The notes under the pieces: model-generated
The model's input: only the letters and a program-made list of their open reading frames with translations
The model's database searches: none
What the model was told of the DNA's origin: nothing
Part shown: in pieces, positions 52,757 through 63,362 of the stretch
Numbering within the stretch: position 1 is the first letter of the stretch
Layout: each line of letters starts with the position of its first letter
Source of the DNA: Chamaecrista fasciculata
Taxonomy: Eukaryota > Streptophyta > Magnoliopsida > Fabales > Fabaceae
Assembly: GCA_003254925.1 (NCBI GenBank)
Contig: QANZ01006387.1
Span: 91,994-155,993 of the forward strand
Direction of reading: 5' to 3'
Length of the DNA stretch: 64,000 nucleotides
Program-made: the position numbers and the translations under genes

Positions 52757-55700
52757 TCAATTGTCAGTGGCAGCAATCTCTGCAATATGAACACTACTTT
52801 CTCTGCATACTTCAAAATCTTTCTTACATATCAAACGCCACCCACATTCCTTCAATTTCGCAAATCTGACTGTGATTGATAGAAGAACTTGGTCTCTTTT
52901 ACCTTTTACATGTCGCCAAAAATTATAAGTATTAAAGGGGAAAGATACTATATAAAGTGTATGTGGGGATGTTGACATTTCCACAGAAGGAATCATCCGG
53001 AACATATGACGTTGACGATCTTGTGCATTTTTAAAGGACCAATAGATAATGTTATTTTTAAGGGAACCATCAAATGCTAGGCACACAGTGATTCCTGACC
53101 ATTCATCAGCTTTATCATGAACACAAGGCACGTCTATTAATATATCCACTTTGGATGACCGAAAATAATCATCAAAAACGAATTCTTGCTTTGTAAACCA
53201 TGTTGGGATTTTACTCCCAGTGATCACCAAGAGAATAGCTTCACATAGAAGAAGATGATGATGCTGTATCAAAGAAAACAAAATCTCTAGCTAGTTAATC
53301 AATAAAAAGGTATATATAGGCCAAAGATTAATTAAGATTAGTGAAATGGGCATATGGAGAAATTAAAACCTTAGAGACGAATGAGGAAAAAAGATGTTGC
53401 ATATCCATCAAGGGTTTCATAGAAGGACAACTTCCTGCATTTACCACTATCAAATTTGGAGGAAGCTCAGGCATTGACTGGAGTAGATCACAACCCCAAA
53501 AATCAAGATGTTTAAGATGTAAAAGATTCTGGATGCAGCCAGAGGGTGGATTAACAAGCTTGTTTCCCCTTAGATTCAGTTTCGTTAATGAGCCTAGCCC
53601 ACTTAAATTATGAGGGATTGCTTCATCACTCAGATTGCAGAAACTTAAATCCAACTGCTTCAAACTGAGAAAATTTCCAGAGAAGATAGGCATACTCCCT
53701 GGGTTGGAGTTAGAAGCAAGCCTTTTGCATCCATGGAGAGATAATGTTTTTAGACCTGTTAAGTGATGAATGGAAGGCGTTACTTCTCTAATATTAGTTT
53801 CACTCACATCACATATGGATAAGCGTTTCATGTTTTCTCCAAACTCAGGAAGCCTATCAAGTTTTGAGCATCCAGAGAGAATGAGCTCCTCTAAAGAATC
53901 CATTTCTAATTTCCTTGGAAGGGCTATAAGATTTCTACAATATTTCAGATTCAATTTGACAAGTTTCTTGAGCCATCCAAGAGATTCATGCAGTCTCACC
54001 AGACTTGTACAACATTCAAGAAGCAAGCTTTCGAGGTTTGGAATTCCGTTGAAGCTTCCTGATAATTCAATCAGATCTTTGGAGTGACTCAAATTGATAA
54101 CCTTCAGCTTATCCAAAAACTGAATAACATGTACGTACCACATGAAAACAAAGGAGAACACAGTTAAATAATAAATTAATTAGTTGAAGATATAATAATA
54201 ATTCCTAGTCAATGTCTTAGATGCACTAACAAAAAAGACCCTTTATTTAATTATGTAACAAGGATGGATGAAAATTACCAGAATTCCATTCCAAAGTTGT
54301 TTGACTTTGCTATAACACAATTGAAGGTGCACAAGGTTGAATAATTCGTTAATAGGTGGCAGAGCTTCCAAATTATACTTGTCCCATATAAAAACTTTCA
54401 ATGCAGAAGGAAGAGAATTGAGATTGCGAGAAAGATGCAGATTGTTAAAATAAAGTAATCTGAGGTTGCACATCTTTGAGAAGCAATCCGGATGCCAATT
54501 TGCCTCATATGGCTTATGTAATTTTAAAACAATACTTTGGACTTTTTTGGTTCCCTAGGAAACATAAACGTAGATTCAATAAGTATGGTAAGAGATAATA
54601 AAAAATATTTAAGCATGCTACTAATTAGTAGAAATTCAAAACATTACCTTGTTTCCTTTCAACACCAAATCTATGTCCTCCAAAGACCACAATCTGCTGC
54701 GTCTACCCACATCATTTGGTGATTCTTGCAAAACAATGTTCATTCCCATCTCTTGAAACAAATCATGCATATAAAGATATTTTTTGGAACTTGCATATGA
54801 ACCATGTGTAGATGAATTGTTGTAATACAGCAATGATTTTTCAACAAGAACTTCTATTCCAATTGCCGGATGGAGACCACAATTTTCCAACATTTGTGTC
54901 ACTTCAGGCAATATCTAGAAATATTGTTTTATACTCTTCATCGTCTAAATCATCATAACTTATGCGAAGTATCTCTAGAATATCTTTATGCAGATTTTGC
55001 TTCATCTTGTCCAAGGTGTCTCTCCATGTAGATTCACTTCTTTGGCAAAGAAATCCACCTAGAACCTCAAGGGCCAAAGGAAGGCCACCAGAATAATCAA
55101 CAACTTCTTTTGACAACTTCAAATATCCAGCTTTAGGATCATGGCTTTTGAATGCTTTTTGAGATAGGAGTTTGAGAGATTCATCACTATTCAACATTTC
55201 CATTTCATACATTATAAATTGCCCATGTGCTGTCAGTGAGTGTTTATCTCTAGTAGTTACTATTATTTTGCTCCCTTCACCAAACCAATCTTTAGTTCCA
55301 GCCAAATTCTCTAGCTGTCTTATGTGGCTTACATCATCAAGAACAATAAGAACCTTTTTATTGCATAAGAAGTGTCTGATTGCCTTCACTCCTTCATAGG
55401 AATCATGGATTTGAATCTTTTTCCCAAGTAGACGAGATAGAAGCTCCTTTTGTAAGTAAACTAAACCATTGCTTTCAAATTCTTTCCTCACATTGGCAAG
55501 GAAGCAACTTGCTTCAAATTTTCCTCCAATTGCCTCATAGGTAACCCTAGCAAGAGTTGTCTTACCTATGCCACCCATGCCCCAAATGCATAGAAAGCAT
55601 TTATGGTCCAACTTAACCTTTAAAAGAGAGCTTAATTGATCTACCTTTGGTTGAATTCCAACTAAATGGTCAACATGAGATGGCAATTTAACCATTAATT

Positions 55701-56975
55701 TGGTCCAGATATGTCTAACAATATCTTCAACAATACGAGCTTCTGAACTACACAAACCAAAAAGAATGTATAAAATTGACAATCAACAAAAGAAATAATG
55801 CAACATATTAAGAAATCTCCTAAATTTAAATAGGTTTTTCTTTTTAGTACCCTAAAAGACCATTTTTCATATCAATCTCTTTAAAAACTTTAGGACCGGA
55901 ACTATATGAAATTTTCTATATCTTTAAAATAAGATTGACTATTAAAAATAAAACGTGATATAAACTATTTGCATAATCAATAATAAAATATAGGCAAAAG
56001 TACTCTTGGTACCTCCAAAGTATGAGATCAGTTTCAGTTATACCCCTAATGTTTCATATTTGAGTCAATTGTACCCTCAAATTGGGAGTATAAATGAAAC
56101 AAAAAAGAAATGATTGGGGATATAATTGACCCAAAAAAGTTTGGGGGTACCATTGAAACTGACCCATACCTTGAGAGTACCAAGAGTACTTTTGCCTAAA
56201 ATATAAAAAGTAAAATTCCTTTTTAAATATAACTTATGTATACTCCTAAGATCGGTAACCTTGATAGAAAGATATAAAAAATTGTAGTTCAGTTTTTTCT
56301 AAACCTTAACTTTTAAAATTTAAAAGGAAATCAGCCAATGCCAGAATACTAGTATATCAAAAATCTGAATAGAAATTCATTTTACTTCCATTAATCACAC
56401 TATTATAAATAATAGAGTCAAAGATATATTTTGTTTGGAATTCAAAGTTAAAACACTTACCAATTCCTAGTATGCCAACCAGATAAGTTGGCAACATGAG
56501 TCAAAGCTTCTCTCCATCTTTGTACCTTTTCTTTATTTTCTCCAAATCTCTGTTGATGCTTCTCTAAATCACTTGCAATAGCTCCTCTCTGGTGTCGTAT
56601 ATCAGATGGTTCAACACCATAAAACACTGGGAAAACTGTTGCTTCCAAATCTTTTCTGGATTGAACAATATGTTGCAGCTCATTCAAACACCACGAGGAA
56701 GAAGCATAGCCTTCGGAGAAAATGATAATGGCAAACAAAGATCCTTCAATAGCTTCAAAAAGCTGCTCTGAAATAGGTTTTCCTTTCTCAAGGTCTCTGT
56801 CATCCTTAAATGTTACAATTAATCCTTTTCTCTGCAACTCAGTGTATAAGTGATCAGTGAAGCCATTTCTTGTGTCTTCTCCTCTGAAACTCAAGAAAAC
56901 ATCATAGTGCTTATATTGCCGAGTTGATTTAATGATTGAAGAGGAACAGGAAGCACCTTCATTAACCAATGCCAT
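52757..56975 (-). pseudogene. TNL-B: TNL-A duplicate with a frameshift stop in NB-ARC
   Basis: Exons match TNL-A one for one: 56461-56975 (TIR), 54648-55747 (NB-ARC), 54279-54554, 53370-54119 (LRR, 750 nt in both) and 52757-53263 (C-JID). The TIR keeps SFRGEDTRNGFTDHLY and the catalytic-Glu helix SSWCLNEL. NB-ARC keeps GMGGIGKTT, LIVLDD and GLPLAL. After FLDIA the sequence goes straight to CTGAAGTGACAC: relative to TNL-A, 28 nt coding CFFNWEKTD are replaced by 2 nt. The net loss of 26 nt makes an immediate TGA. The predicted product is a 452-residue TIR-NB fragment without MHD, LRR or C-JID. The downstream exons remain open in their old frames, so the break is recent. A truncated TN protein could still act, since some TN proteins signal, but here the winged-helix part is lost. 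Confidence 0.93.
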
Positions 56976-57044
56976 CGAAATTAAGGGCCAGATGCTTGAT
57001 TCTGTTCATGTTTATTGAAAGCCAATTCACCTTGTTAGAAACTA

Positions 57045-57086
<42 letters not shown>

Positions 57087-57885
57087 TTGCAAATTCTGGC
57101 ACTAAACTATGACAATTTTAAATGTTTTAATTTGGAATAACATACATTTTAATGGTGACAAAACAATCACATGATTTTTATAGTAGGGGGCAATAAGTAT
57201 TTTTGTAACTATCATATATATCATTAATATATAAACATATAAAAGAAAATAAATATCTAGTATTAGTATCATCAAAATATAAAATACAAAAACAATAAAT
57301 AAAAAATTAAATTGTACCTTTATTTTTTAAGGTAGATGTATCAACATTTTCTTCTTCAACTCTCATGAGTTTGATAGGGGGTTGCTCTAAAGTAATTGCT
57401 GCACCTTGTTCAGCATTTTTTTCATTATGATGCATTGAATTAGGATTTGAATTTGTTGTCTCCAAATCATCAATATGCCTCATTTTTCTCTTGAAAAATG
57501 AGTCAATAATTCTTTGTGTAGACATGGTTGAACCTATACAATAACATAATCTCAATCTAAATAAATAGTACATTCAAGAAAAATTTAAAAATAAAAAAAT
57601 CAAACCCGAAATAAAATTGAAAATACTCAAAATATAATTAAGAAAAAACATGGGGAAGATTTAAAACCTAGCAGTGCACAGAATTTTGAGAGCCTTGTCG
57701 GTGATGTTTCAATCTCGGCTTTCAGACATGGGCACTTAAATGAAAATTTTTAAAGGAATCACAAAAAAGAATAGAAGAAAATTAAAAAAAAAAAACGCAG
57801 GTTGATGCATCTCAGTCCAAAAACCAGCAATCAAACAAGATACAATCCCCAAAATATTCAGGAAAATGGGATGAAATTACCTCTT
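56976..57885 (-). repeat. 5' flank of TNL-B with an added insertion
   Basis: 56976-57172 and 57690-57885 match the TNL-A upstream DNA. The intervening 57175-57665 has no match there and includes a hAT-like exon. An (AT)n(GT)n microsatellite lies at 57040-57086. Confidence 0.7.
57319..57525 (-). pseudogene. First exon of a TTF/ZMYM-type hAT transposase-like gene
   Basis: On the minus strand MSTQRIIDSFFKRKMRHIDD, followed by an Asn/Glu-rich stretch and ending at a donor-like AAAG/GTACAA. The DSFFKRK start is typical of plant TTF-type zinc-finger proteins related to hAT transposases. Zinc finger, catalytic and dimerisation regions are absent, so this is at best an internal-deletion derivative. 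Confidence 0.5.
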
Positions 57886-58029
57886 CAATTGTTCTCCACG
57901 CGTTGTCTTCTGTTCTCGATTTGAAGCTAAAACAGGTTTGACTTCAATTTATAGATTAGACAGTGCCTTCAAAACTTTCTGCAAATTGGTTTAGTGGATC
58001 CTTTATTCCTTTTATGTATTTAAAACTAA

Positions 58030-58325
58030 TAGGCTAAAGTGTATTTTTAGTCTCATATTTTTTATTCAGGTATCAATTTGATCCCATATTTTTTTGTCAG
58101 ATGGAGAATTAGTCCTAATGGTCTTATATATTTTTTTGTTACAAATTTGATCTTATATCTTTGTAAAAACTTCCACCATTAGTCTCACAATATGGAATAT
58201 TTTACAAAGATATAAGACCAATTATGCAACCTAACAAAAAAATATGAGAAAAAAATGCAACTGAAAATGTTACTAAACCGAATTGGGATCTCAACAAAAA
58301 TTATGGGACCAAAAATATGATTTGA
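58030..58325. repeat. Fold-back element
   Basis: 'ggctaaagtgtatttttagt', 'ttatttattcaggtatcaat' in part, is inverted as 'gggatctcaacaaaaattat', 'gggaccaaaaatatgatttg'. Confidence 0.7.
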
Positions 58326-58437
58326 CTAAAATTATATATTTGGGATACATCATACAAGTATGTGAGTAAACATGAATATTCAACGTTAATAACGTCATTT
58401 ATGTGACTACGTCCAACCAAATTAAACGAAAAAAAAA

Positions 58438-58895
58438 AGGCTAAAGTGTACTTTTGGTTCCATAACTTTGATAAAGGTTTCAATTTAGTCCCATAACTTT
58501 TTTTGTTGTAATTTTGGTCTCATAACTTTGCAAAGGTCTCAATTTGGTCCCATAACTTTTTTTGTTGCAATTTTGGTCCCACAACTTTTGTAAACGTCTC
58601 ACTGTTGGTCCCAATACTGATTTACATCCATTATCTGCAGCTAAAGATGATCTGACATATTGAGTTGGATGATGACGTGAAAAATAAGGGTGAAGTCATG
58701 GGACAGATGGAAATCAGCTTGGGACCAACGGTGAGATGTTTTTAGATAATGGGACCAAAATTGCAACAAAAAAAGTTATGGGACTAAATTGAGACCTTTG
58801 CCAAAGTTATGGGACCAAAATTGCAACAAAAAAAGTTATGGGGCCAAATTGAAACCTTTGCCAAAGTTATGGGACTAAAAGTACACTTTAGCCAA
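58438..58895. repeat. Fold-back element with repeated arm units
   Basis: 'ggctaaagtgtacttttggt', 'ccataactttgataaaggtt' is inverted as 'gccaaagttatgggactaaa', 'agtacactttagcc'. Each arm repeats the unit 'caatttggtcccataacttt tttgttgcaattttggtccc'. Confidence 0.85.
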
Positions 58896-58925
58896 AAGAT
58901 AAAGACTGTGTCGAAGGATGAGAGT

Positions 58926-59312
58926 CTTTAGTACCCTGTTTTATGGACCGATTTCACTTTAGTACTCTGTTCTTTTAAAAGTGACACTTTGGTACCATGT
59001 TCTTTGCACCGTTAACATTTTGGTACCCTATTGATATTTTGGTACTCTGTTCTTTGCACTGTTAACACTTTGGTACTCTGTTCTATAAATCGATTTCACT
59101 TTGATACCATATTCTTTCACGATTTGTTACCATGTTCTATCTTTTTTAGGGTACCAAAGTGTTGACGGTGCAAAGAACAGGGTACCAAAATGTTAGTTTT
59201 GAAAGAACATGGTACCAAAATGTTAACAATACAAAAAATAGGGTACCAAAGTGTCACTTTTGAAAGAACAGGGTACCAAAGTAAAATCGATCGATAGAAT
59301 AGAATACAAAGT
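58926..59312. repeat. Fold-back element of a distinct 'ggtaccaaagtg' family
   Basis: 'tagtaccctgttttatggac', 'tttggtaccatgttctttgc' units are inverted as 'gcaaagaacagggtaccaaa', 'agggtaccaaagtgtcactt'. The arms are arrays of a 35-40 bp unit. Confidence 0.8.
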
Positions 59313-59354
59313 GTAATTTATCCAAAATAAAATAAACAGATTCAGAAATAAGGG

Positions 59355-59612
59355 TAAAAATACTCTTTTTGTCCCTAATATTTTTTTATAGTCAATTTTT
59401 TCCTCAAAGTTTTATATTTTAATTAATTTTATCTTTTAATATTACTTTAGTCAAATATTAATAACAGATTTAACATGTAATAAAAAATTAATAAAAAACT
59501 CAAATTCCTATTTAAATTAAAAATATGATAAAATCTATCGTTAATTTTATTAAAAAAGTTAATCAAATAATAAAATTGATTAAAAAATAAAAACTAAGAG
59601 CAAAAAATGTCT
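59355..59612. repeat. Fold-back element abutting TNL-E
   Basis: The left arm 'tttttgtccctaatattttt', 'attaattttatcttttaata' is inverted towards 59612 ('gttaatcaaataataaaatt'). The right arm lacks the outer 40 bp or so and runs directly into NB-ARC coding sequence of TNL-E. Confidence 0.65.
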
Positions 59613-60582
59613 TTCTGTAACTTATGCGAAGTGTGTTGAAAATGTCCTTCTGTAAATTTTGCTTCAACTTATTCAATGTGTCTCTCCATTCACACCGACT
59701 TCGTTTACAAAGAAATGAACCCAACACTTGAAGGGCCAAAGGAACTCCCCAAGCATATTGTACTACCCTTTCTGATAACTCCACATAACCTTCTTTAGGA
59801 GCATCCTTTTTAAATGCTATTTGAGAAAAGAGTCTGAGGGATTCATTACCTTTTAACATTTCCATATTGTACGTTTCAAACTCAAGTGCTCTCAACAAGT
59901 GTGCATCTCTAGTAGTTACAATTATTCTACTCCCAACACCAAACCAATTTTTATTTCCAACCAAATTTTCTAATTGACTAGTATGACTAACATCATCAAG
60001 AATAATAAGAACCTTTTTATTGCCCAATAACTCTCTTATTGCTTTCATTCCTTCATAAGAATCATTGATGTTTATGGGCTTTTGCAAAAGGTAAGAAAGA
60101 AGCTTCTTTTGTAAGTGAACTAAACTACTACTCTCCAAATCCTCCCTAACATTGGAAAGAAAGCAACAAGCTTCAAATTTGCTTTGGATTGCTTCATAAA
60201 CAACTCTAGCAAGAGTTGTCTTACCTATGCCTCCCATGCCCCACATTCCTATGAAGCACTTTTCATCCAATTCCATTTTTAAAAGGGAGATCATCATATC
60301 TACCTTTGGCTGAATTCCAACTAAATGGTCAAAATTAGATGGCAATTTAACACGCAATTTGGTCCATACAGCTTCAACAATTTCTTCAATGATCACCGCT
60401 TCATGCCTGCGTAGGACAAAAGAAAAATCTTCTAATGAATGAAACAAAAAGCACAACTATAATAAGTTCACATTTAAGCTACAGGGATAATATATGAAGG
60501 CGGAAAAGAAGGAATTTGTAATTTTCTAGCTTAGAATTTGTTAGAAACAATTAAATTCACCAGTTTATATATTTTTATTTAG

Positions 60583-60870
60583 AGAACTTACTATTTGGCC
60601 CCTGAATTTACACCGAGTCAACTAATAAGTCTCTAAATAATCAAAATACACGATTTGGTCCCTGAAATTTTTCAATCATCAACAATTTGCTCCTTAATAA
60701 TAATTTGGTCCACTAATTTAAATTGATTTTATACTTTTTGGTCCTTAAATTTTTATTAAATTAATATTCTTTTGTCCCTAAATTTATATTGATTTTTATT
60801 TCTTATGATTATTCAAGCAGCATTGAACTAGTCGATTCGGTGTAAATTATGGCAATAAATAGTAAGTTTT
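60583..60870. repeat. Fold-back element in TNL-E intron 1
   Basis: 'gagaacttactatttggccc', 'gaatttacaccgagtc' is inverted as 'gattcggtgtaaattatggc', 'aataaatagtaagttttct'. Confidence 0.75.
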
Positions 60871-60885
60871 CTCTTTTTTTTTTTT

Positions 60886-61196
60886 GGTAACAAAAAAGTT
60901 TAGGTGAGTTGGGCCCCGGAAACTCACCAAGGCCAGGGCAGGCCTCAAGACTCTATGAGCGCTTACAGAGGTACTTACCGATCGCCTACCAACAAGGTCC
61001 TCACATCGGCAGTGGGATTCGAACTCACGACCTTGTGAGTTATTTTTTTTTGGTAAGAGAAAAGTTTAGGTGAGTTGGGCCCCGGGGGATCACCAAGGCC
61101 AGGGCAGGCCTCCAGGCTCTGTGAGCGCTTACAGAGGTACTTACAGATCGCCTACCAACAAGGCCCTCACATCGGCAGTGGGAAACCTTGTGGGTT
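60886..61196 (-). mobile_element. Two tandem SINE copies in TNL-E intron 1
   Basis: Both copies share 'aagtttaggtgagttgggcc', 'ccaaggccagggcaggcctc' and 'cgcctaccaacaagg.cctc', each followed by T-runs. The first (60886-61033) keeps the reversed B box 'gggattcgaactcacgacct', so the SINE reads on the minus strand. The second (61035-61196) has lost the B box ('gtgggaaaccttgtgggtta'). Confidence 0.75.
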
Positions 61197-61352
61197 ATTA
61201 CATTACATATACTACTACTCTTCATTGAGGGCCTGGTGCACTTCTTTTTCCTCCAATCTATTTATGTTAATAAGATTATCTAATTGCAATTATTCACGCA
61301 TATGAATTAAATAAAATGTATTCTTCACAGATTGAGAGAAAAAGAAAGTAAA

Positions 61353-61582
61353 GTAACAATTTGGTCCCTGAAAGATCACTGAGTTGACAATTTGATCCTT
61401 AAAAGATTAAAATACATGTTTAGTCTCTGAAAGATCAAAATAATATACTTTTTAGTCTCTGGAAAATTAAAACGATATACTATTTAGTCCATAAAAATGA
61501 CTAATTAATATACTAAACTTTATATTTTAATCTCTCAGCATCGAAGTTGTCAGCTCGATCTTTCAATGATCAAATTGTTAGT
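61353..61582. repeat. Fold-back element in TNL-E intron 1
   Basis: 'taacaatttggtccctgaaa', 'gatcactgagttgaca' is inverted as 'gttgtcagctcgatctttca', 'atgatcaaattgtta'. Confidence 0.7.
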
Positions 61583-62244
61583 ATACTCAAACAAAAAAAA
61601 ATTAATACTACGGATGGATATCAATTAGAGGGATTCAAAACTTACCTGTCTTTGGTTTCCCAACCAGCTAAATTGGCAACTTGAGTCAAAGCTAGTCTCC
61701 ATCTTCGCACCTTATCTTGTGGAAATCTCTCTTCATGTTTTTCAAAATCCATCACAATATTCCCCTTCTGGTGTCGAATATGAGACGGATCTACACCACA
61801 AAACACAGGGAAAACTGTTTGCCCCAAACAATTTCTGGAATCCACAATGTGTTGCAGCTCATCCAAACACCACGAGGAAGAGGCGTAATTGGGGGAGAGA
61901 ACGACGATGGCGAACAGAGATTCGCGAATCGATTTTCGGAGATCGTCGGAAATAACTTGGCCTCGTGCAAGCTCTTGATCGTCTCTGAAAGTGACGATTC
62001 CTCTTCGGCGTAATGCGGAGTATAAGTGATCGGTGAAGTTCTTGCGAGTGTCTTCTCCCCTGAAACTCAAGAAGACGTGGTAATTCATGCTTCGAGATGA
62101 AGGTGTTGAACTGGAAAAAAACGAGCAAGAAGCACCATCATTGAGTGCCATTGAGGAGCCTCAATAGTGAATGCCGAAAGTCAAATGAGGACCGATCAAG
62201 TGTAAAACTTTGAATGTTGAAAGGATCATTTTTTTTTTTTTTGC

Positions 62245-62450
62245 TTAAGTGCACTTTTGGTCCCAATACTATGACTAAGGTTTCAATTTAGTCCCATAAC
62301 TATTTTTGTTGCAGATTTGGTCCCAAACCTTCGCAAAAAGTTTCACAGTTAGTCCCCTGGTCACTTCTGTCCAAATTTTGCCGTTAATTCTGACGTGGTA
62401 GTGTGACTGGGATGCTGACGTGGCAAAATCAAATGAGATGGACTAAATTA
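62245..62450. repeat. Single arm of a fold-back element
   Basis: 'gcacttttggtcccaatact', 'tttcaatttagtcccataac' and 'aaaaagtttcacagttagtc' match the left arm of 58438-58895. No inverted partner was found. Confidence 0.6.
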
Positions 62451-62499
62451 GGATCAATATGTAACATTTCATAACTTCTCTATACTCATTCCACAATAT

Positions 62500-62844
62500 C
62501 TACAAAAACACATGATCCTTCTTCCAAGAAGATCCAGGAAGCTTACTCGAAGAATACGAAAAGGAGCTGCTCAATTCTTTGAATTCTTCTCCTCTTTCGC
62601 TGATAATATTCTCAGAGAAGCTCGATAACGAAGCATGCTTCACTGTCGGCGAAGAGAACAAGCATGAAAGACCACCCATTACTACTGGCTTCTGAGATGT
62701 TGATGCCGTGTTCGAAGAAGACGACGAAGATCGAGACCCTAATTCTAAGTCGTGAGACGCATGCCCGTTAATCTGGCAAGAGTGTGGCGTCGAACAAACA
62801 CTGCTTGCGGGGCTTCCGTATAGAGCTATAGTAGACACCACCAT
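62500..62844 (-). pseudogene. N-terminal fragment of a conserved plant gene
   Basis: A minus-strand frame of 114 codons starts MVVSTIALYGSPASSVCSTP and is Ser-rich (HDLELGSRSSSSSSNTAST, GGLSCLFSSPTVKHASLSSF, FKELSSSFSYSSSKLPGSS), ending KDHVFL-stop. The GGLSCLFSSP-x-VKHAS block looks strongly conserved in plants. I recall similar N-termini on a larger regulatory protein (possibly a PP2C-type phosphatase) but cannot name the family with confidence. The frame stops abruptly where relatives would continue, and repeats follow on both sides. It is therefore a first-exon fragment with 5' UTR-like DNA (62845-63110), probably a broken or captured copy. Confidence 0.5.
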
Positions 62845-63110
62845 GCTTCTACAAATTGAGTTTTAGGGATTTCAAAGTACTCAAACAAAAATCAACCTAA
62901 TACTTCAGAGTTTTAGGGATTTTGCAGGATTACTCGATAATTTCAAACCTTCTTTTCGCTTTTTCTTTTTTCAGAAACCTAGAAGCAATTTGCCCAAAGC
63001 TCAATGATATTCACTAAAGAATATACAGAATTTACATAAACCAGGAAAGAAATTATAGAAAATGAAAAAGATTGGAATAATAACAGATTATAGCCCTAAT
63101 TAACTATTGG

Positions 63111-63115
<5 letters not shown>

Positions 63116-63142
<27 letters not shown>
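63116..63142. repeat. (GA)n microsatellite with an adjacent N
   Basis: A pure AG run; position 63143 is undetermined, so the junction with the next repeat is uncertain. Confidence 0.9.
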
Positions 63143-63144
63143 NC

Positions 63145-63362
63145 AGTTATCCAAAACTTGTCAAATTTGGTCCCTCTTACGTTTTCATCCATTTTTCTGT
63201 TAAAAAAAGAGGAAAAATAAACTTGAATCCTCAAAAGTTTTATTTTCTTATATTAAGGTCCTTTCCTTTTTATAATAGGATCAAAACGTAAGAAAAAGAA
63301 TTAAATTAAAATTTTAAATGAATTTGTCCTAAAGCACAAAATCTCTCTCTCTCTCTCTCTCT
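63145..63362 (+). repeat. Single TIR arm of the 2496-4183 element family
   Basis: 'ccaaaacttgtcaaatttgg', 'aaaaaagaggaaaaataaac', 'ttaaggtcctttcctttta' in part, and 'aggatcaaaacgtaagaaa' through the CT run match 2585-2840. No opposite arm is seen within the window. Confidence 0.75.

Larger units (their letters stand above)
59563..62151 (-). pseudogene. TNL-E: TIR-NB gene truncated by a fold-back repeat
   Basis: TIR exon 61646-62151 (MALNDGASCS; SFRGEDTRKNFTDHLY; catalytic-Glu helix SSWCLDEL with Glu98; donor ACAG/GTAAGT). The NB-ARC exon starts at 60406 (HEAVIIEEIVEAVWTKL; P-loop GMGGIGKTT at 225-233; LIILDD; GSRIIVTTRD). GLPL is altered to AWGVPLAL. At FNTLRISY the coding sequence stops matching its relatives and runs 17 codons through the fold-back to a stop at 59563, about 449 residues in all. 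MHD, LRR and C-JID are absent, and no later exons lie downstream. The frame is otherwise open, so a short TN protein could be made; whether it is expressed is unknown. Intron 1 carries two SINE copies and two fold-backs. Confidence 0.85.

Noticed and set aside
58926-59312. Regularly repeated 35-40 bp units resembling a CRISPR array
   Set aside because: The units are inverted between the two halves and have no unique spacers. This is a plant fold-back repeat.
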